From assembly GCA_965223235.1 (NCBI GenBank), contig CBDCVV010000007.1, forward strand, positions 434,001-498,000: DNA of 64,000 nucleotides, given 5' to 3'. Below, in pieces: positions 26,398 to 36,041 of the stretch (position 1 is the first letter of the stretch; each line of letters starts with the position of its first letter). The notes beneath the pieces were generated by a model. It was not told the origin of the DNA. It saw nothing but the letters and a program-made list of their open reading frames with translations, and did no database searches. The translations under genes were made by a program, and so were the position numbers. Source of the DNA: UBA2589 sp965223235 (lineage in GTDB: Bacteria; Gemmatimonadota; Gemmatimonadetes; Longimicrobiales; Gaopeijiaceae).

Positions 26398-27140
26398 TGG
26401 CGACCGCCGTTCGACCCACATCGTCGGGAGCCGTGGTGCGCTGCGGAGTAGTGACCGTGACTACTCTTCTCCTGTCCGGATGCCGGGTCGGGACGGACCT
26501 CCCGGCTGTGGAGCCGGCAGAACTCGAGGTTGAGGAAGCCATCGCGCTGTCCGAGGCGCTGGTCACCCCCACCTTGGCCAACACCGTGTTTTCCACCAAT
26601 CACGTCTCGTTCGCGCACTCGCACAGCGATCTCGGCGTGCACAGTCACCCGGTCTCTGGGCCGTGGGTGCACACGACAGGCGATCCCGATGGCCCACAGC
26701 TAGGGCATCACAACCTCTTCGAGATCGACGTAACCGTGGAGCCGGATTGTGCATCCGGGGGATCCGTGATCTTGGAAGCTCAGGTCACCGGAGAGGGGAA
26801 TCCCGGCATCGAGGTCGGGGCGGTGCACTACGTGATGATCCAGACTCATGCCCAGTGCACCCTCGATCTCGGGGAGTCGGTCTTCGTGGTAGACGGGGCC
26901 CCGTATCTCACGGTCGAGGCTCACGCCGTGAACAACGGCACCACCACCACGGTGACGGGCCTCTTGGAGGGTGCGGTGGCTTGGCAGGCAGAAGCGAAGG
27001 CAGGTACCTGCACGGTAGAAGCCTCCTTCGCGGGGGCGGCCCCCTCGTTGGACGAGCTGACCGCGGTGACCCTTACCGGGAGCGTCTGCGGATTCGAGAT
27101 CGAGGCCGAGATCGCTGCCCCGGTCGAAGCGACATCGTGA
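26397..27140 (+). CDS. Histidine-containing lipoprotein, last but one in the ankyrin operon
   Basis: The protein is 247 residues from the GTG at 26397, whose first base is the last base of the ankyrin stop (TAGTG). The GTG at 26433 is an alternative with a shorter signal. The signal ends in the lipobox LLLSGC. A His-rich patch follows (HVSFAHSHSDLGVHSHPVSGPWVHT, about 65-90), which could bind metal or haem. After that come two beta-rich domains with paired cysteines. No family is recognised. Reading back to 26106 would only overlap the ankyrin gene in another frame, so I rejected that extension. Confidence 0.7.
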   Translation: MATAVRPTSSGAVVRCGVVTVTTLLLSGCRVGTDLPAVEPAELEVEEAIALSEALVTPTLANTVFSTNHVSFAHSHSDLGVHSHPVSGPWVHTTGDPDGPQLGHHNLFEIDVTVEPDCASGGSVILEAQVTGEGNPGIEVGAVHYVMIQTHAQCTLDLGESVFVVDGAPYLTVEAHAVNNGTTTTVTGLLEGAVAWQAEAKAGTCTVEASFAGAAPSLDELTAVTLTGSVCGFEIEAEIAAPVEATS

Positions 27141-27340
27141 GCGCGCTCTGGATCTTGCTGCCGAGCCCCTTCGTGGGATACCTCGTCGCCGACAGCGTTC
27201 GCAAGATCTTCTCGGAGGACGATCGTCTCCTACAGAAGCTCTTTCGAGAGCAACCCGCGACGATGTTGGCGGTGGCGACCGCCCTCGGGTCGGTCGTGGT
27301 GTGGAGCGTCTCCGAAATCGTCCTTCGTTTGATCCGGTGA
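27137..27340 (+). CDS. Small membrane protein, 67 residues
   Basis: The GTG start at 27137 overlaps the stop of the preceding lipoprotein (GTGA), a strong sign of translational coupling. The protein has a hydrophobic first third (SALWILLPSPFVGYLVA), a charged middle (KIFSEDDRLLQKLFRE) and a C-terminal helix (TMLAVATALGSVVVWSVSEIVL). It is too short for recognition. It ends the operon, with the convergent minus-strand gene cluster beginning 27 bases further on. Confidence 0.6.
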   Translation: MSALWILLPSPFVGYLVADSVRKIFSEDDRLLQKLFREQPATMLAVATALGSVVVWSVSEIVLRLIR

Positions 27341-27367
27341 CGCGGCCCTCAGCCGACTAATAGGTCA

Positions 27368-27601
27368 CTACGCGAGGGCGAACGACACCATCCGCCGATC
27401 GGTCAGGACTCGCCGTTCACCTTCACGCCGATCGGAGTCTGAGCGCTGATCCTTGCCCGCCCGTCGATCTTCCGCCCGCCGATCGGCCTCCACGGGTGCA
27501 GACTCCTTCCGGCGCTGTTCAGCGCGACGAGGACCGGTCCGACGCTCGTCACCGCCACGACGCTCGTCTCCGCTCCTGCGCACTTTCACACGTTCCAACA
27601 T
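27368..27601 (-). CDS. Arg/Asp/Glu-rich low-complexity small protein
   Basis: The protein is 77 residues from the ATG at 27601, with GAGG 8 bases upstream. The reading extending to 27781 overlaps the upstream gene. Most of the sequence is a string of acidic-Arg-Arg units (DERRGGDERR, RRAEQRRKES, ADRRAEDRR, SDRREGERR, LTDRR) spaced roughly 5-8 residues apart. It ends MVSFALA. No family is recognised, and similar charged repeats sometimes precede PilZ domains. It lies downstream of the sigma/anti-sigma genes on the same strand. Low complexity means it could also be non-functional coding-like sequence. Confidence 0.5.
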   Translation of the reverse strand: MLERVKVRRSGDERRGGDERRTGPRRAEQRRKESAPVEADRRAEDRRAGKDQRSDSDRREGERRVLTDRRMVSFALA

Positions 27602-27689
27602 CGTCCGAACCTCGTGTTGTCGCCGTAAGGGGTCTTCTCCCTTCAAGATGCGCGTGACTGCTCGCTTCGTCCAGGAAGGCGTATCAGCG

Positions 27690-28406
27690 CTACTGCTGGC
27701 TCGATTGCGCGGAGTCGACGCGCTCGGCCCGTACGGTGAGGAAGAGAGTGGCGTCGCTGTCTCCCTTAGGAGATGACCCAAGAACGATCGTCTGACCGGG
27801 GCCCACGTTGACCGACGTGGTCAGCGCCCAACCATCCGCGCTTACGAAGTGCACCCCCGAGAGCCGCAACTGGTCGTCCCCCAACCGCCGAACATCGGCG
27901 GACACCTCGTAGTGGCTGTGGTCCGTGCGCATCCCCTGACTGATACTAGATCCATCGGTAGCCGTGACAGCCGACTCCGCTGCAAGTCGATACCCCTCGA
28001 AGGCGAAGAGCTTGCGCAGCTCGCTCTCCACCCCGGCGATACGAACGTCCGTCTCGGCAGAGCCGTTCGCTTCGATGATCTGGAAGAAGAGTTGCACATC
28101 GTCTTGAGGCCGGTCGAACTCGCTCAGCACCTCCTCGATCCGGTCCAGGTTGTCCCTCGTCTCCCGAATGGTTACTCCGCCATCCATGAGCGACATCGAT
28201 CCGCCCCCAGCCTCCCGCTCTTCCCATACATAGGCTTCGAGCAAGCCATGCACCTGTCCCGGTTGTAGATGTTCGAACCGGAAGGTTCGCGTCTCCAAGG
28301 CCACTTGAGGCGTGCCGATGAAACCGTAGGTGGACAGCGCGAACGCGGCAACGAAAATCAGAACAGCGCCGGCAACGGTGCGGGCTACAAGCATCTTCAT
28401 CGTCAT
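27690..28406 (-). CDS. Exported protein with secretin-N-like segments, in sigma-factor operon
   Basis: The protein is 238 residues from the ATG at 28406, in an ATGA overlap with the anti-sigma stop. The ATG at 28400 is also possible, with AGGAG 7 bases upstream. One N-terminal helix (about 7-27) is either a signal anchor or a signal peptide. The segment VTIRETRDNLDRIEEVLSEFDRPQDDVQLFFQIIEA resembles the short N-domains of secretins (NolW-like). The C-terminal half (VRRLGDDQLRLSGVHFV, SVNVGPGQTIVLGSSP) resembles the start of a secretin core, without the membrane barrel. Function is unknown. It is co-transcribed with the sigma and anti-sigma genes. Confidence 0.75.
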   Translation of the reverse strand: MTMKMLVARTVAGAVLIFVAAFALSTYGFIGTPQVALETRTFRFEHLQPGQVHGLLEAYVWEEREAGGGSMSLMDGGVTIRETRDNLDRIEEVLSEFDRPQDDVQLFFQIIEANGSAETDVRIAGVESELRKLFAFEGYRLAAESAVTATDGSSISQGMRTDHSHYEVSADVRRLGDDQLRLSGVHFVSADGWALTTSVNVGPGQTIVLGSSPKGDSDATLFLTVRAERVDSAQSSQQ

Positions 28407-28849
28407 TCTCCTGCGAAGAACCACAAGACTGTGATATCAGGGTTGGTAGTTTGGAGCACAGCTACGTCGAGGTCGGTCTCGACATCGAGGCCAGCCGGCG
28501 ACCGCGAGGGTGACGACACCTCGGCAATACCGACACTTGGCGGGGCGTCACCCCGCCCGCCCAAAAAGACCGCCGCAACCGTCGCTGCAAGGGCCAGAGG
28601 AAGCCACGCGTGCCTCCGCCAAGGTCCCCACCGGCTCGGCTGGTGCCCGCCCTGGGCAGCCGCGACGATCTGAGCGGCGTCCACCGGAGGGTGCCCGGCG
28701 AGATAGTCGTCGAGATGTGCGTATGCTTCCTCGAAGAGCGCGAGCGCGCGTTGGCACTCACGGCACGAGGTGACGTGTTCGGCTAGGACTCCGTCCGTAA
28801 TGGGCAGCACGTCGGCTTCGAGAAGGCGCGTCGTCATGTCACACGTCAC
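28403..28849 (-). CDS. Zinc-finger anti-sigma factor
   Basis: The protein is 148 residues from the GTG at 28849, which overlaps the end of the sigma gene by 11 bases. I prefer this over the ATG at 28837. It retains Cys3 of the expected zinc site Cys3...His25-x3-Cys29-x2-Cys32 (AEHVTSCRECQ), typical of ZAS anti-sigma factors. One membrane helix lies at about 83-99 (WLPLALAATVAAVFLGG). A periplasmic tail ends ITVLWFFAGE. It is expected to hold the adjacent ECF sigma factor at the membrane until a signal arrives. Confidence 0.85.
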   Translation of the reverse strand: MTCDMTTRLLEADVLPITDGVLAEHVTSCRECQRALALFEEAYAHLDDYLAGHPPVDAAQIVAAAQGGHQPSRWGPWRRHAWLPLALAATVAAVFLGGRGDAPPSVGIAEVSSPSRSPAGLDVETDLDVAVLQTTNPDITVLWFFAGE

Positions 28850-29435
28850 GAAGAGCTCCTTCGGCCAGTGTGGGGTATCGGGTAAGGATCTTGGTGCGCA
28901 TGGCTCGGCGTGCCTTGAACAGGTGGGCCCGAACACTCACCGCACGAATCCCCATGATCTCAGCGGCTTCGCTCGCGCGTTGCCCTTGTAACTCCACGAG
29001 GTCGAACGCCGCGCGCTGTCGATCGGGCAGCTCCGACAACGCCTCGATCAACGCTCCCCTCACTTGAGCGGCTTGAAGAGCGTCGAGCGCGTCTGCCGGA
29101 CGGGCGGTGGCGATGCGGCTTTCGCGGCCGAACGTCTCACTCGCTTTACGCCTGCGTCCTTCCGCACGCAGCCGATCGAGCGAGGCGTTTCGCGTGAGGG
29201 CGTAGAGCCAGGTCTCGAACCGCGCACCGGAGCGGAAAGTGTGGAGACTTTGCACCATTCGAATTAGCACATCCTGGGTGACGTCATCGGCGTCGGCCGG
29301 ATCTCCTGTGTGCACCAGCGACCATCGACGCACTATCGGGTAGGCGTGTTCGACCAGGCAGCACATCTCGGCGTCGCCTCCGCGACGGGCCTCGTGCACC
29401 AAGTCGTCGAATTCGATCACCCGCTGATCGGTCAC
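28839..29435 (-). CDS. ECF-type RNA polymerase sigma factor
   Basis: The protein has 198 residues. Region 2 is seen in DADDVTQDVLIRMVQ, FRSGARFETWLYALTRN and ASLDRLR. Region 4 is in SELPDRQRAAFDLVELQG and a helix-turn-helix, ASEAAEIMGIRAVSVRAHLFKARR. Length and layout are standard for group IV sigma factors. The downstream zinc-finger membrane protein is the matching anti-sigma factor. The regulon probably includes its own operon, but no promoter motif could be identified with confidence. Confidence 0.95.
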   Translation of the reverse strand: MTDQRVIEFDDLVHEARRGGDAEMCCLVEHAYPIVRRWSLVHTGDPADADDVTQDVLIRMVQSLHTFRSGARFETWLYALTRNASLDRLRAEGRRRKASETFGRESRIATARPADALDALQAAQVRGALIEALSELPDRQRAAFDLVELQGQRASEAAEIMGIRAVSVRAHLFKARRAMRTKILTRYPTLAEGALRDV

Positions 29436-29532
29436 GCGGTCTCCGTGTCCGGCCTCGTTTTCCCGTGTGGGACGCCGACGGGCCGCCGGGCGTTTACTGC
29501 GTAGGGCGTGACGGCCACACTAGGCGACCGCG

Positions 29533-30618
29533 CTACCCGCTTCTCGTTCTCCCCGATACAAGCTCACCGCCGAGGCGTTCACGTAGCGCACGGGAGTCCT
29601 CAGGTGAGCCGAGGAAGATCAAGACGTGCCCGGGAAGCACCTCACTATCTCGGGATGGGTTGTACCGCCACCCACCATCCGGGGCGCGCAGTGCGAGGAG
29701 GAGGACCCCTGGAAAGTCATCGAGTCCTAGGTCACGGATTGCTCTGCCTGCGGACGGCGCGGAGTCGGGAATCAGCACCTCGTCGACCCTCAAGCTGTGA
29801 TCGGGGTCACGAACCATGAGATCGAGGAAGTCGACAACGGTCGGTCGGATCAACTCCGAGGCGAGCCGCAACCCTCCGATGTGTTGGGGTGAGACGACCG
29901 AGTTCGCCCCGACCTTTCGTGCTTTCACCTCGTGATCGATGTCTTCGAGCCGAGTTACGATGCGTAGGCGCGGGTTCAGCTGTCGGGCGGTGAGGGTGAT
30001 CACCACATTCTCGTTGTCCGACTCGGAGCACGCGATGAGCCCGTGGGCTCGCTCGATCCCCGCGGCGAGGAGGACATCATCGTCGGTGAGGTCGCCGACG
30101 ACGATCGGTACCGGCTGCACTTCGCCCGCCGCTTCCTCGGCCGCCTCAGGTGAGCCTACGACGAGTACAACGGGCCGATCGACCACCGTGAGCTCCTCGG
30201 CAGCGTAGCGGGCCGTTGGGCCCCCACCACAGACGATCATGTGGCCTTGCAGCTCCGAAAGCGTGCGTTCCATCCGTTTTCTCCGGAAGACGTTCCCCAG
30301 CTGCCCTTCGAGGAGGAATGCCGTGGTCGTGGAAACGAAGTACAGCGTGGCCCCCATCCCAACCAAGATCAACACAGAGGTGAAGATCATGGCGCCCTCG
30401 GTGTCGACGGGGATCTCCTCGCCGTACCCGACCGTCGTGAGCGTGATCGCCGTCATGTAGAAGGCCCGCACCACTCCGGAGTCGGGATCGATGATCGAGA
30501 ATCCGATCACCCCGACAAGCGTCACCGCCCATATGAAGCCAAGGGCCCCGAGCAATCGACGTCGTAGATCGAGCATGTCCTGCTCGAACTGCTTCGCGGT
30601 GGGCTCGTAGTATTTCAC
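29533..30618 (-). CDS. Potassium channel with RCK (TrkA-N/TrkA-C) domain
   Basis: The protein has 361 residues with a GTG start. Two helices frame a pore loop with the selectivity filter TVGYG (62-66). Residues about 125-260 are a TrkA-N Rossmann domain (MIVCGGGPTARYAAEEL, then VVGDLTDDDVLLAAGIERAHGLIACSESD). A TrkA-C domain follows (about 270-350, DEVLIPDSAPSAGRAI, VLLLALRAPDG). This is the MthK/Kch-like architecture, in which the RCK ring gates the pore upon ligand binding. It stands alone, 97 bases upstream of the sigma operon and divergent from the selenoprotein-hut operon (134 bases). Confidence 0.93.
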   Translation of the reverse strand: MKYYEPTAKQFEQDMLDLRRRLLGALGFIWAVTLVGVIGFSIIDPDSGVVRAFYMTAITLTTVGYGEEIPVDTEGAMIFTSVLILVGMGATLYFVSTTTAFLLEGQLGNVFRRKRMERTLSELQGHMIVCGGGPTARYAAEELTVVDRPVVLVVGSPEAAEEAAGEVQPVPIVVGDLTDDDVLLAAGIERAHGLIACSESDNENVVITLTARQLNPRLRIVTRLEDIDHEVKARKVGANSVVSPQHIGGLRLASELIRPTVVDFLDLMVRDPDHSLRVDEVLIPDSAPSAGRAIRDLGLDDFPGVLLLALRAPDGGWRYNPSRDSEVLPGHVLIFLGSPEDSRALRERLGGELVSGRTRSG

Positions 30619-30752
30619 ATCGGGACAGAAAGCGGTCGCTGCGACTCGGCAATTGAGACCCGGTCATGACCAGGCGCAAGCCACGCAAGACCTTGCCCCT
30701 GACGGGCTTGACGTGTCTCTTCTGGCGCCCTGACCCTCTCGACCGAACCACC

Positions 30753-31355
30753 ATGGCGTACATCTCGTACGTGTCGCGGGCCGATGCCGACGGCGAGCTC
30801 TCCCGTCAGTATCGAGGCTACACCAACAAACACGGCGTGGTCGACAACATCTTACGCATCCACTCGCTCAACCCGCCGTCGATGCGCCATCACGCTCAGA
30901 TGTATGAGCATCTCATGCGAGGGGCATCGCCACTTTCGCCTCTTCAGCGCGAGATGATCGCTGTGCTCGTGTCCGGGGCAAACGACTGCTTCTATTGAAT
31001 CAACCACCACGGAGCGGGCCTCCGTACGTTGACGGGATCGTTCGAGCTATCGAGAGCGCTCGCCCGCGGTCAGATCGACGCGGTCGAGTCGGCTGCCGAC
31101 CGTGCGATGCTGACGTATGCACTCGATTTGACCCACGATCCTGGCGGCATGGGGCCGAGGCACGTGGAAACGCTGCGTGAGGTGGGGTTTGACGACACCG
31201 CGATCTTGGATATCTGTCAGGTGGTGTCGTACTACAACTACGTGAATCGACTGGCCGACGGGCTCGGTGTCGAGATGGAAGATTTCTGGGAGAGTCGAGA
31301 ATGGACGATGACTCGTGAGCAATTCGAGGCTGCCAGGGCAGGGGATCCGGGATAA
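30753..31355 (+). CDS. AhpD-like selenoprotein candidate (CxxU); in-frame TGA at 30996
   Basis: One continuous frame of 201 codons holds a single internal TGA at codon 82. Without recoding it looks like two fragments, ending at 30998 and restarting downstream. The protein matches the carboxymuconolactone-decarboxylase/AhpD peroxidase-related family. LSPLQREMIAVLVSGANDC-F-Y-(TGA) followed by INHHGAGL places the TGA at the second cysteine of the CxxC site. Spacing agrees with the catalytic set of mycobacterial AhpD (Glu118, Cys130, Cys133, His137): here Glu67, Cys79, Sec82, His86. A hairpin with bacterial SECIS geometry follows at once. Such proteins reduce peroxides or disulfides. The start MAYISYV is typical of the family. 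The stop overlaps the hutH start (TAATG). A nonsense mutation or a sequencing error are the alternatives. Confidence 0.85.
30996..31030 (+). promoter_or_regulatory. Putative bacterial SECIS element after in-frame TGA
   Basis: The TGA at 30996-30998 is followed by a perfect 6-bp stem, ACGGAG (31009-31014) with CTCCGT (31020-31025), closing a 5-base loop CGGGC. The second loop base is G (31016), 17 bases after the TGA. A lower helix AAC/GTT (31002-31004 with 31028-31030) can form across an internal loop. Known bacterial SECIS rules call for a short apical loop with G in its first two bases about 16-37 bases after the UGA, which this meets. SelB would bind it. Confidence 0.7.
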
Positions 31356-32880
31356 TGGCTAGCGTTCTGGTCGACGGACGTACGCTATCACTTGAAGCGA
31401 TCGAGCGCGTCGCAACTCAACCCGACACCAAGGTCGAGCTCGACCGGAGCGCACGTACTCGCATCGAAGCGTCCCGCGCGCTCATCGAAGCCCGTGTCGC
31501 CGACGGTGTGCCCGTCTACGGAGTGACCACGGGCTTTGGTCGGCTTGCAGACGTGGCCATTCCCCCTGAACGGCGGACCGACCTCCAACACAACTTGATC
31601 CGATCGCACGCGGCGGGCGTCGGCGAACCTCTGCCGCAGCATGAAGTGCGAGCGCTCATGGTATTGCGTGCCAACGCTTTGGCTAGAGGAGTTTCGGGGT
31701 GCCGACCGGTCGTCGTGGACCGACTTATCGAGCTCCTGAACGCCGGAATACATCCTTATGTTCCCTCCTTTGGGTCGGTGGGAGCGAGTGGAGATCTGGG
31801 GCCGCTGGCGCATGTGGCGTTGGCCCTCTTGGGCGAGGGGCGATGCGATGTCGAGGGCGTTGCGCTCGATACGTCGCACGCGCTGCAGCGCGCAGGGATC
31901 GAGCCGCTCGACCTCGACTCGAAGGAGGGGCTCGCACTCATCAACGGGACCCAAGCCACGACCGGCCTCGGCGTGCTCGCCCTGCTGCGCGCCGAACGGG
32001 CCCTCGCGACCGCCGAAGTCGCTGCGTCCATGTCGCACGAAGCCCTGTTGGGTACCCCGGAGGCGTATCGCGATGAGATCCACGCTGCGCGCCCCCATGT
32101 GGGGCAGAGGGAGTCCGCGAGGACTCTTCGCGCCCTCCTTGCGGACTCCGAGATCCGCGAGTCACACCGAGACGGGGACCCGCGCGTGCAGGACGCGTAC
32201 GCCCTCCGCTGCGTCCCCCAGGTGCACGGAGCGGCGAGACACGCACTCACCTACGCGCGTGGCATCCTCGAAACCGAGGCGAACAGCGCCACGGACAATC
32301 CTCTCGTGTTCCCGGAGGCGGACGTGGTCGTCAGCGGCGGCAACTTCCACGCTCAGATCGTATCACAGGCGCTCGATCTGCTCACCATTGCAGTCACAGA
32401 CCTCGCATCGATCTCCGAACGGCGGATCGAAAGGCTTCTCAACCCCGACCTCTCCATGGGGTTACCCGCCTTCCTGGCATCCGAGCCGGGCCTCGAAAGC
32501 GGCTTCATGATCGCTCAAGTCACCGCGGTGGATCTGGTCGCCGAGATGCGGGTTCTCTCGCACCCCGCCTCGGTTGATTCAGTCACCACGAGCGCGAACC
32601 AAGAGGATCACGTCTCGATGGGACTCGTCGCGGCGCGCAAGGCCCGGAACGCCGTGAGGTGCTTGGAGCGAGTCTTGGCGATCGAGCTCCTTTGTGCGGC
32701 GGAAGGGGTCGAGTACAGAAGGCCGTTGCGCGGCGGTGAGGGAGTCGAGCGCGCACACGCGCTTATCCGGACGCGAGTTGATAAACTCAAAGGTGACAGA
32801 TATTTGGCACCTGACATTGAAGCAATGACAGAACTGGTTGAAGGCCGCGCGTTTTCCGAGATCGTCGAGGAGGCTGCCTC

Positions 32881-32884
<4 letters not shown>
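31355..32884 (+). CDS. hutH: Histidine ammonia-lyase
   Basis: The protein has 509 residues. It deaminates L-histidine to urocanate, the first step of histidine degradation. The self-forming MIO electrophile comes from Ala144-Ser145-Gly146 in GSVGASGDLGPLAHVAL. Other family blocks are YGVTTGFGRLA near the N-terminus, NGTQATTGLG, and TDNPLVFPEADVVVSGGNFH. Length is normal for the family. The start codon shares a base with the stop of the selenoprotein gene (TAATG), and the stop overlaps hutU (ATGA). All three genes should therefore be translated from one message. Confidence 0.97.
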
Positions 32885-34554
<1,670 letters not shown>

Positions 34555-34580
34555 GCCCGATTCGCGCCCGACCGGAGCCG

Positions 34581-35990
34581 CTACTCGGGAGTGGGAAGCC
34601 CCAGATCGAGTTGCGGCCTGCGGGGCGCGAGTGCACGGGTGCGGGACCGGTACTCCTCGGCGATCTCGGCCTGGAGCGGATGGACTCGGTTCTGCACCAC
34701 GTGACGTCCCCCCACGAACACGTCCCTGACCGGGTTGTCATCGCCCGAAAAGAGCCACGAGTCCAAGAGATCGTCCTCCGTACGCCCGACGGTCGACGGA
34801 TGTTCTGGATCGAGCACCACCACGTCCGCGCGGTAGCCGGGTGCCAAGCGGCCAATCCGGCGGCCACATGCGGCCGCTCCGCCTTCCCAAGCGCCATCCA
34901 AGAGCGCTCTCCCACTCGATCGACTCGCTCCTCCAGCGGCGACGTTTCTGGTCTGAGTGACGAGGCGTTGCCCGTATTCGAGCGTCCTGAGCTCGCCCAC
35001 GGGGCTCCGGCCCACGTGCGAGTCCGTACCCACCGCCCACCGTCCTCCCGCCTTGCTGAGCGCGGCAAACGGGAAGACTCCGTCGCCTAGGTTGGCCTCT
35101 GTCGTGGGGCACAGCCCCACGGTCGCGCCACTCGCCGCCATGCCCTCGACTTCGGAGGGGGTGACGTGGGTCGCATGAATCAGACACCACGCCTCGTCGA
35201 CGGGCGCGTGGTCGAGCAGCCATTCGACCGGCCGACTCCCCGACCACTCGAGACATGCATCGACCTCACGCTGTTGCTCGGCCACATGGATGTGGATGGG
35301 TAGGGCAGGGTCCATACTGCGCGCGGCTTGCACCGCGACCGTCAGCTCCTCCGGCGGCACGGCTCGGAGCGAGTGCAAAGCTAGGCCGACCCGGACAGCA
35401 CCGGCCGAGGCTTCGGCACCCAAGACGGCGATGTCGCCAACCAGCTCCTCCACCGAGGCAGCGAAACGCCCCTGTCCGATGCTCAGGGGCGCACCGCCGA
35501 AGTCGCTGGCGCGGTAAAGGGTCGGCAGTAAGGTGGCGCCGATCCCGGTGGTGGCAGCTGCGGCCAGGATGCGGCGGGCCATCTCGACCGGGTCCGCGTA
35601 CGGCGTCCCGTCAACGTTGTTGCGGAGGTAGTGAAATTCGGCCACGGAGGTAAATCCGTGGCGGAGAAGTTCGACAAAGAGTTGGCCGGCAACCGCCTGG
35701 ACGTGGTCCGGCGTAAGTACGCTGAGGAAGGAGTACATGCGGTCCCTCCACGACCAAAACGTGTCCCCCCCCGGCGCCCCACGTTCGGTCAGTCCCGCCA
35801 TCGCACGCTGAAAAGCGTGCGAATGCACATTCGGGACCCCGGGGACGGCAACGCCTGGCACGTGGTGGCCGCCCTGCGGCGTGGTTTCTGACACGACGTG
35901 GGTGATCCATCCGCCAGCGTCCACACGCACGCGCACATCACGCGCCCACCCGGTCGGGAGGAGCGCAGCATCGAAGTAGAGGTCTGTCAT
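34581..35990 (-). CDS. hutF: Formimidoylglutamate deiminase
   Basis: The protein is 469 residues from the ATG at 35990. Reading on to 36575 would run antisense through hutI and is rejected. It hydrolyses N-formimino-glutamate to N-formylglutamate and ammonia. It is an amidohydrolase, with metal ligands in GVPNVHSHAFQRAMAG, a later His in LPIHIHVAEQ, HATHVTPSE, and Asp in WAVGTDSHVGRSPVGELR. The last block is characteristic of HutF. It runs opposite to the rest of the cluster, tail-to-tail with hutU (26-base gap) and head-to-head with hutI (51-base gap). Its presence implies the HutF-HutG route, but hutG is not in the window. Confidence 0.95.
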   Translation of the reverse strand: MTDLYFDAALLPTGWARDVRVRVDAGGWITHVVSETTPQGGHHVPGVAVPGVPNVHSHAFQRAMAGLTERGAPGGDTFWSWRDRMYSFLSVLTPDHVQAVAGQLFVELLRHGFTSVAEFHYLRNNVDGTPYADPVEMARRILAAAATTGIGATLLPTLYRASDFGGAPLSIGQGRFAASVEELVGDIAVLGAEASAGAVRVGLALHSLRAVPPEELTVAVQAARSMDPALPIHIHVAEQQREVDACLEWSGSRPVEWLLDHAPVDEAWCLIHATHVTPSEVEGMAASGATVGLCPTTEANLGDGVFPFAALSKAGGRWAVGTDSHVGRSPVGELRTLEYGQRLVTQTRNVAAGGASRSSGRALLDGAWEGGAAACGRRIGRLAPGYRADVVVLDPEHPSTVGRTEDDLLDSWLFSGDDNPVRDVFVGGRHVVQNRVHPLQAEIAEEYRSRTRALAPRRPQLDLGLPTPE

Positions 35991-36041
35991 GGTGGGCGAG
36001 TGTAGATTCTGGCCGGAAATCACGTCAACGACAGAGGTGCG

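Noticed and set aside
27602..27781. Longer N-terminus for the Arg-rich small protein
   Set aside because: It would overlap the upstream gene in another frame for about 90 bases. The ATG at 27601 has a ribosome site.
30666..31355. Two separate genes (30666-30998 and 31029-31355), or a pseudogene split by a nonsense mutation
   Set aside because: Both parts are in the same frame and together complete one AhpD-like domain. The TGA hits the redox Cys exactly and a SECIS-like hairpin follows. A random stop at this position with that structure is unlikely, though not impossible.
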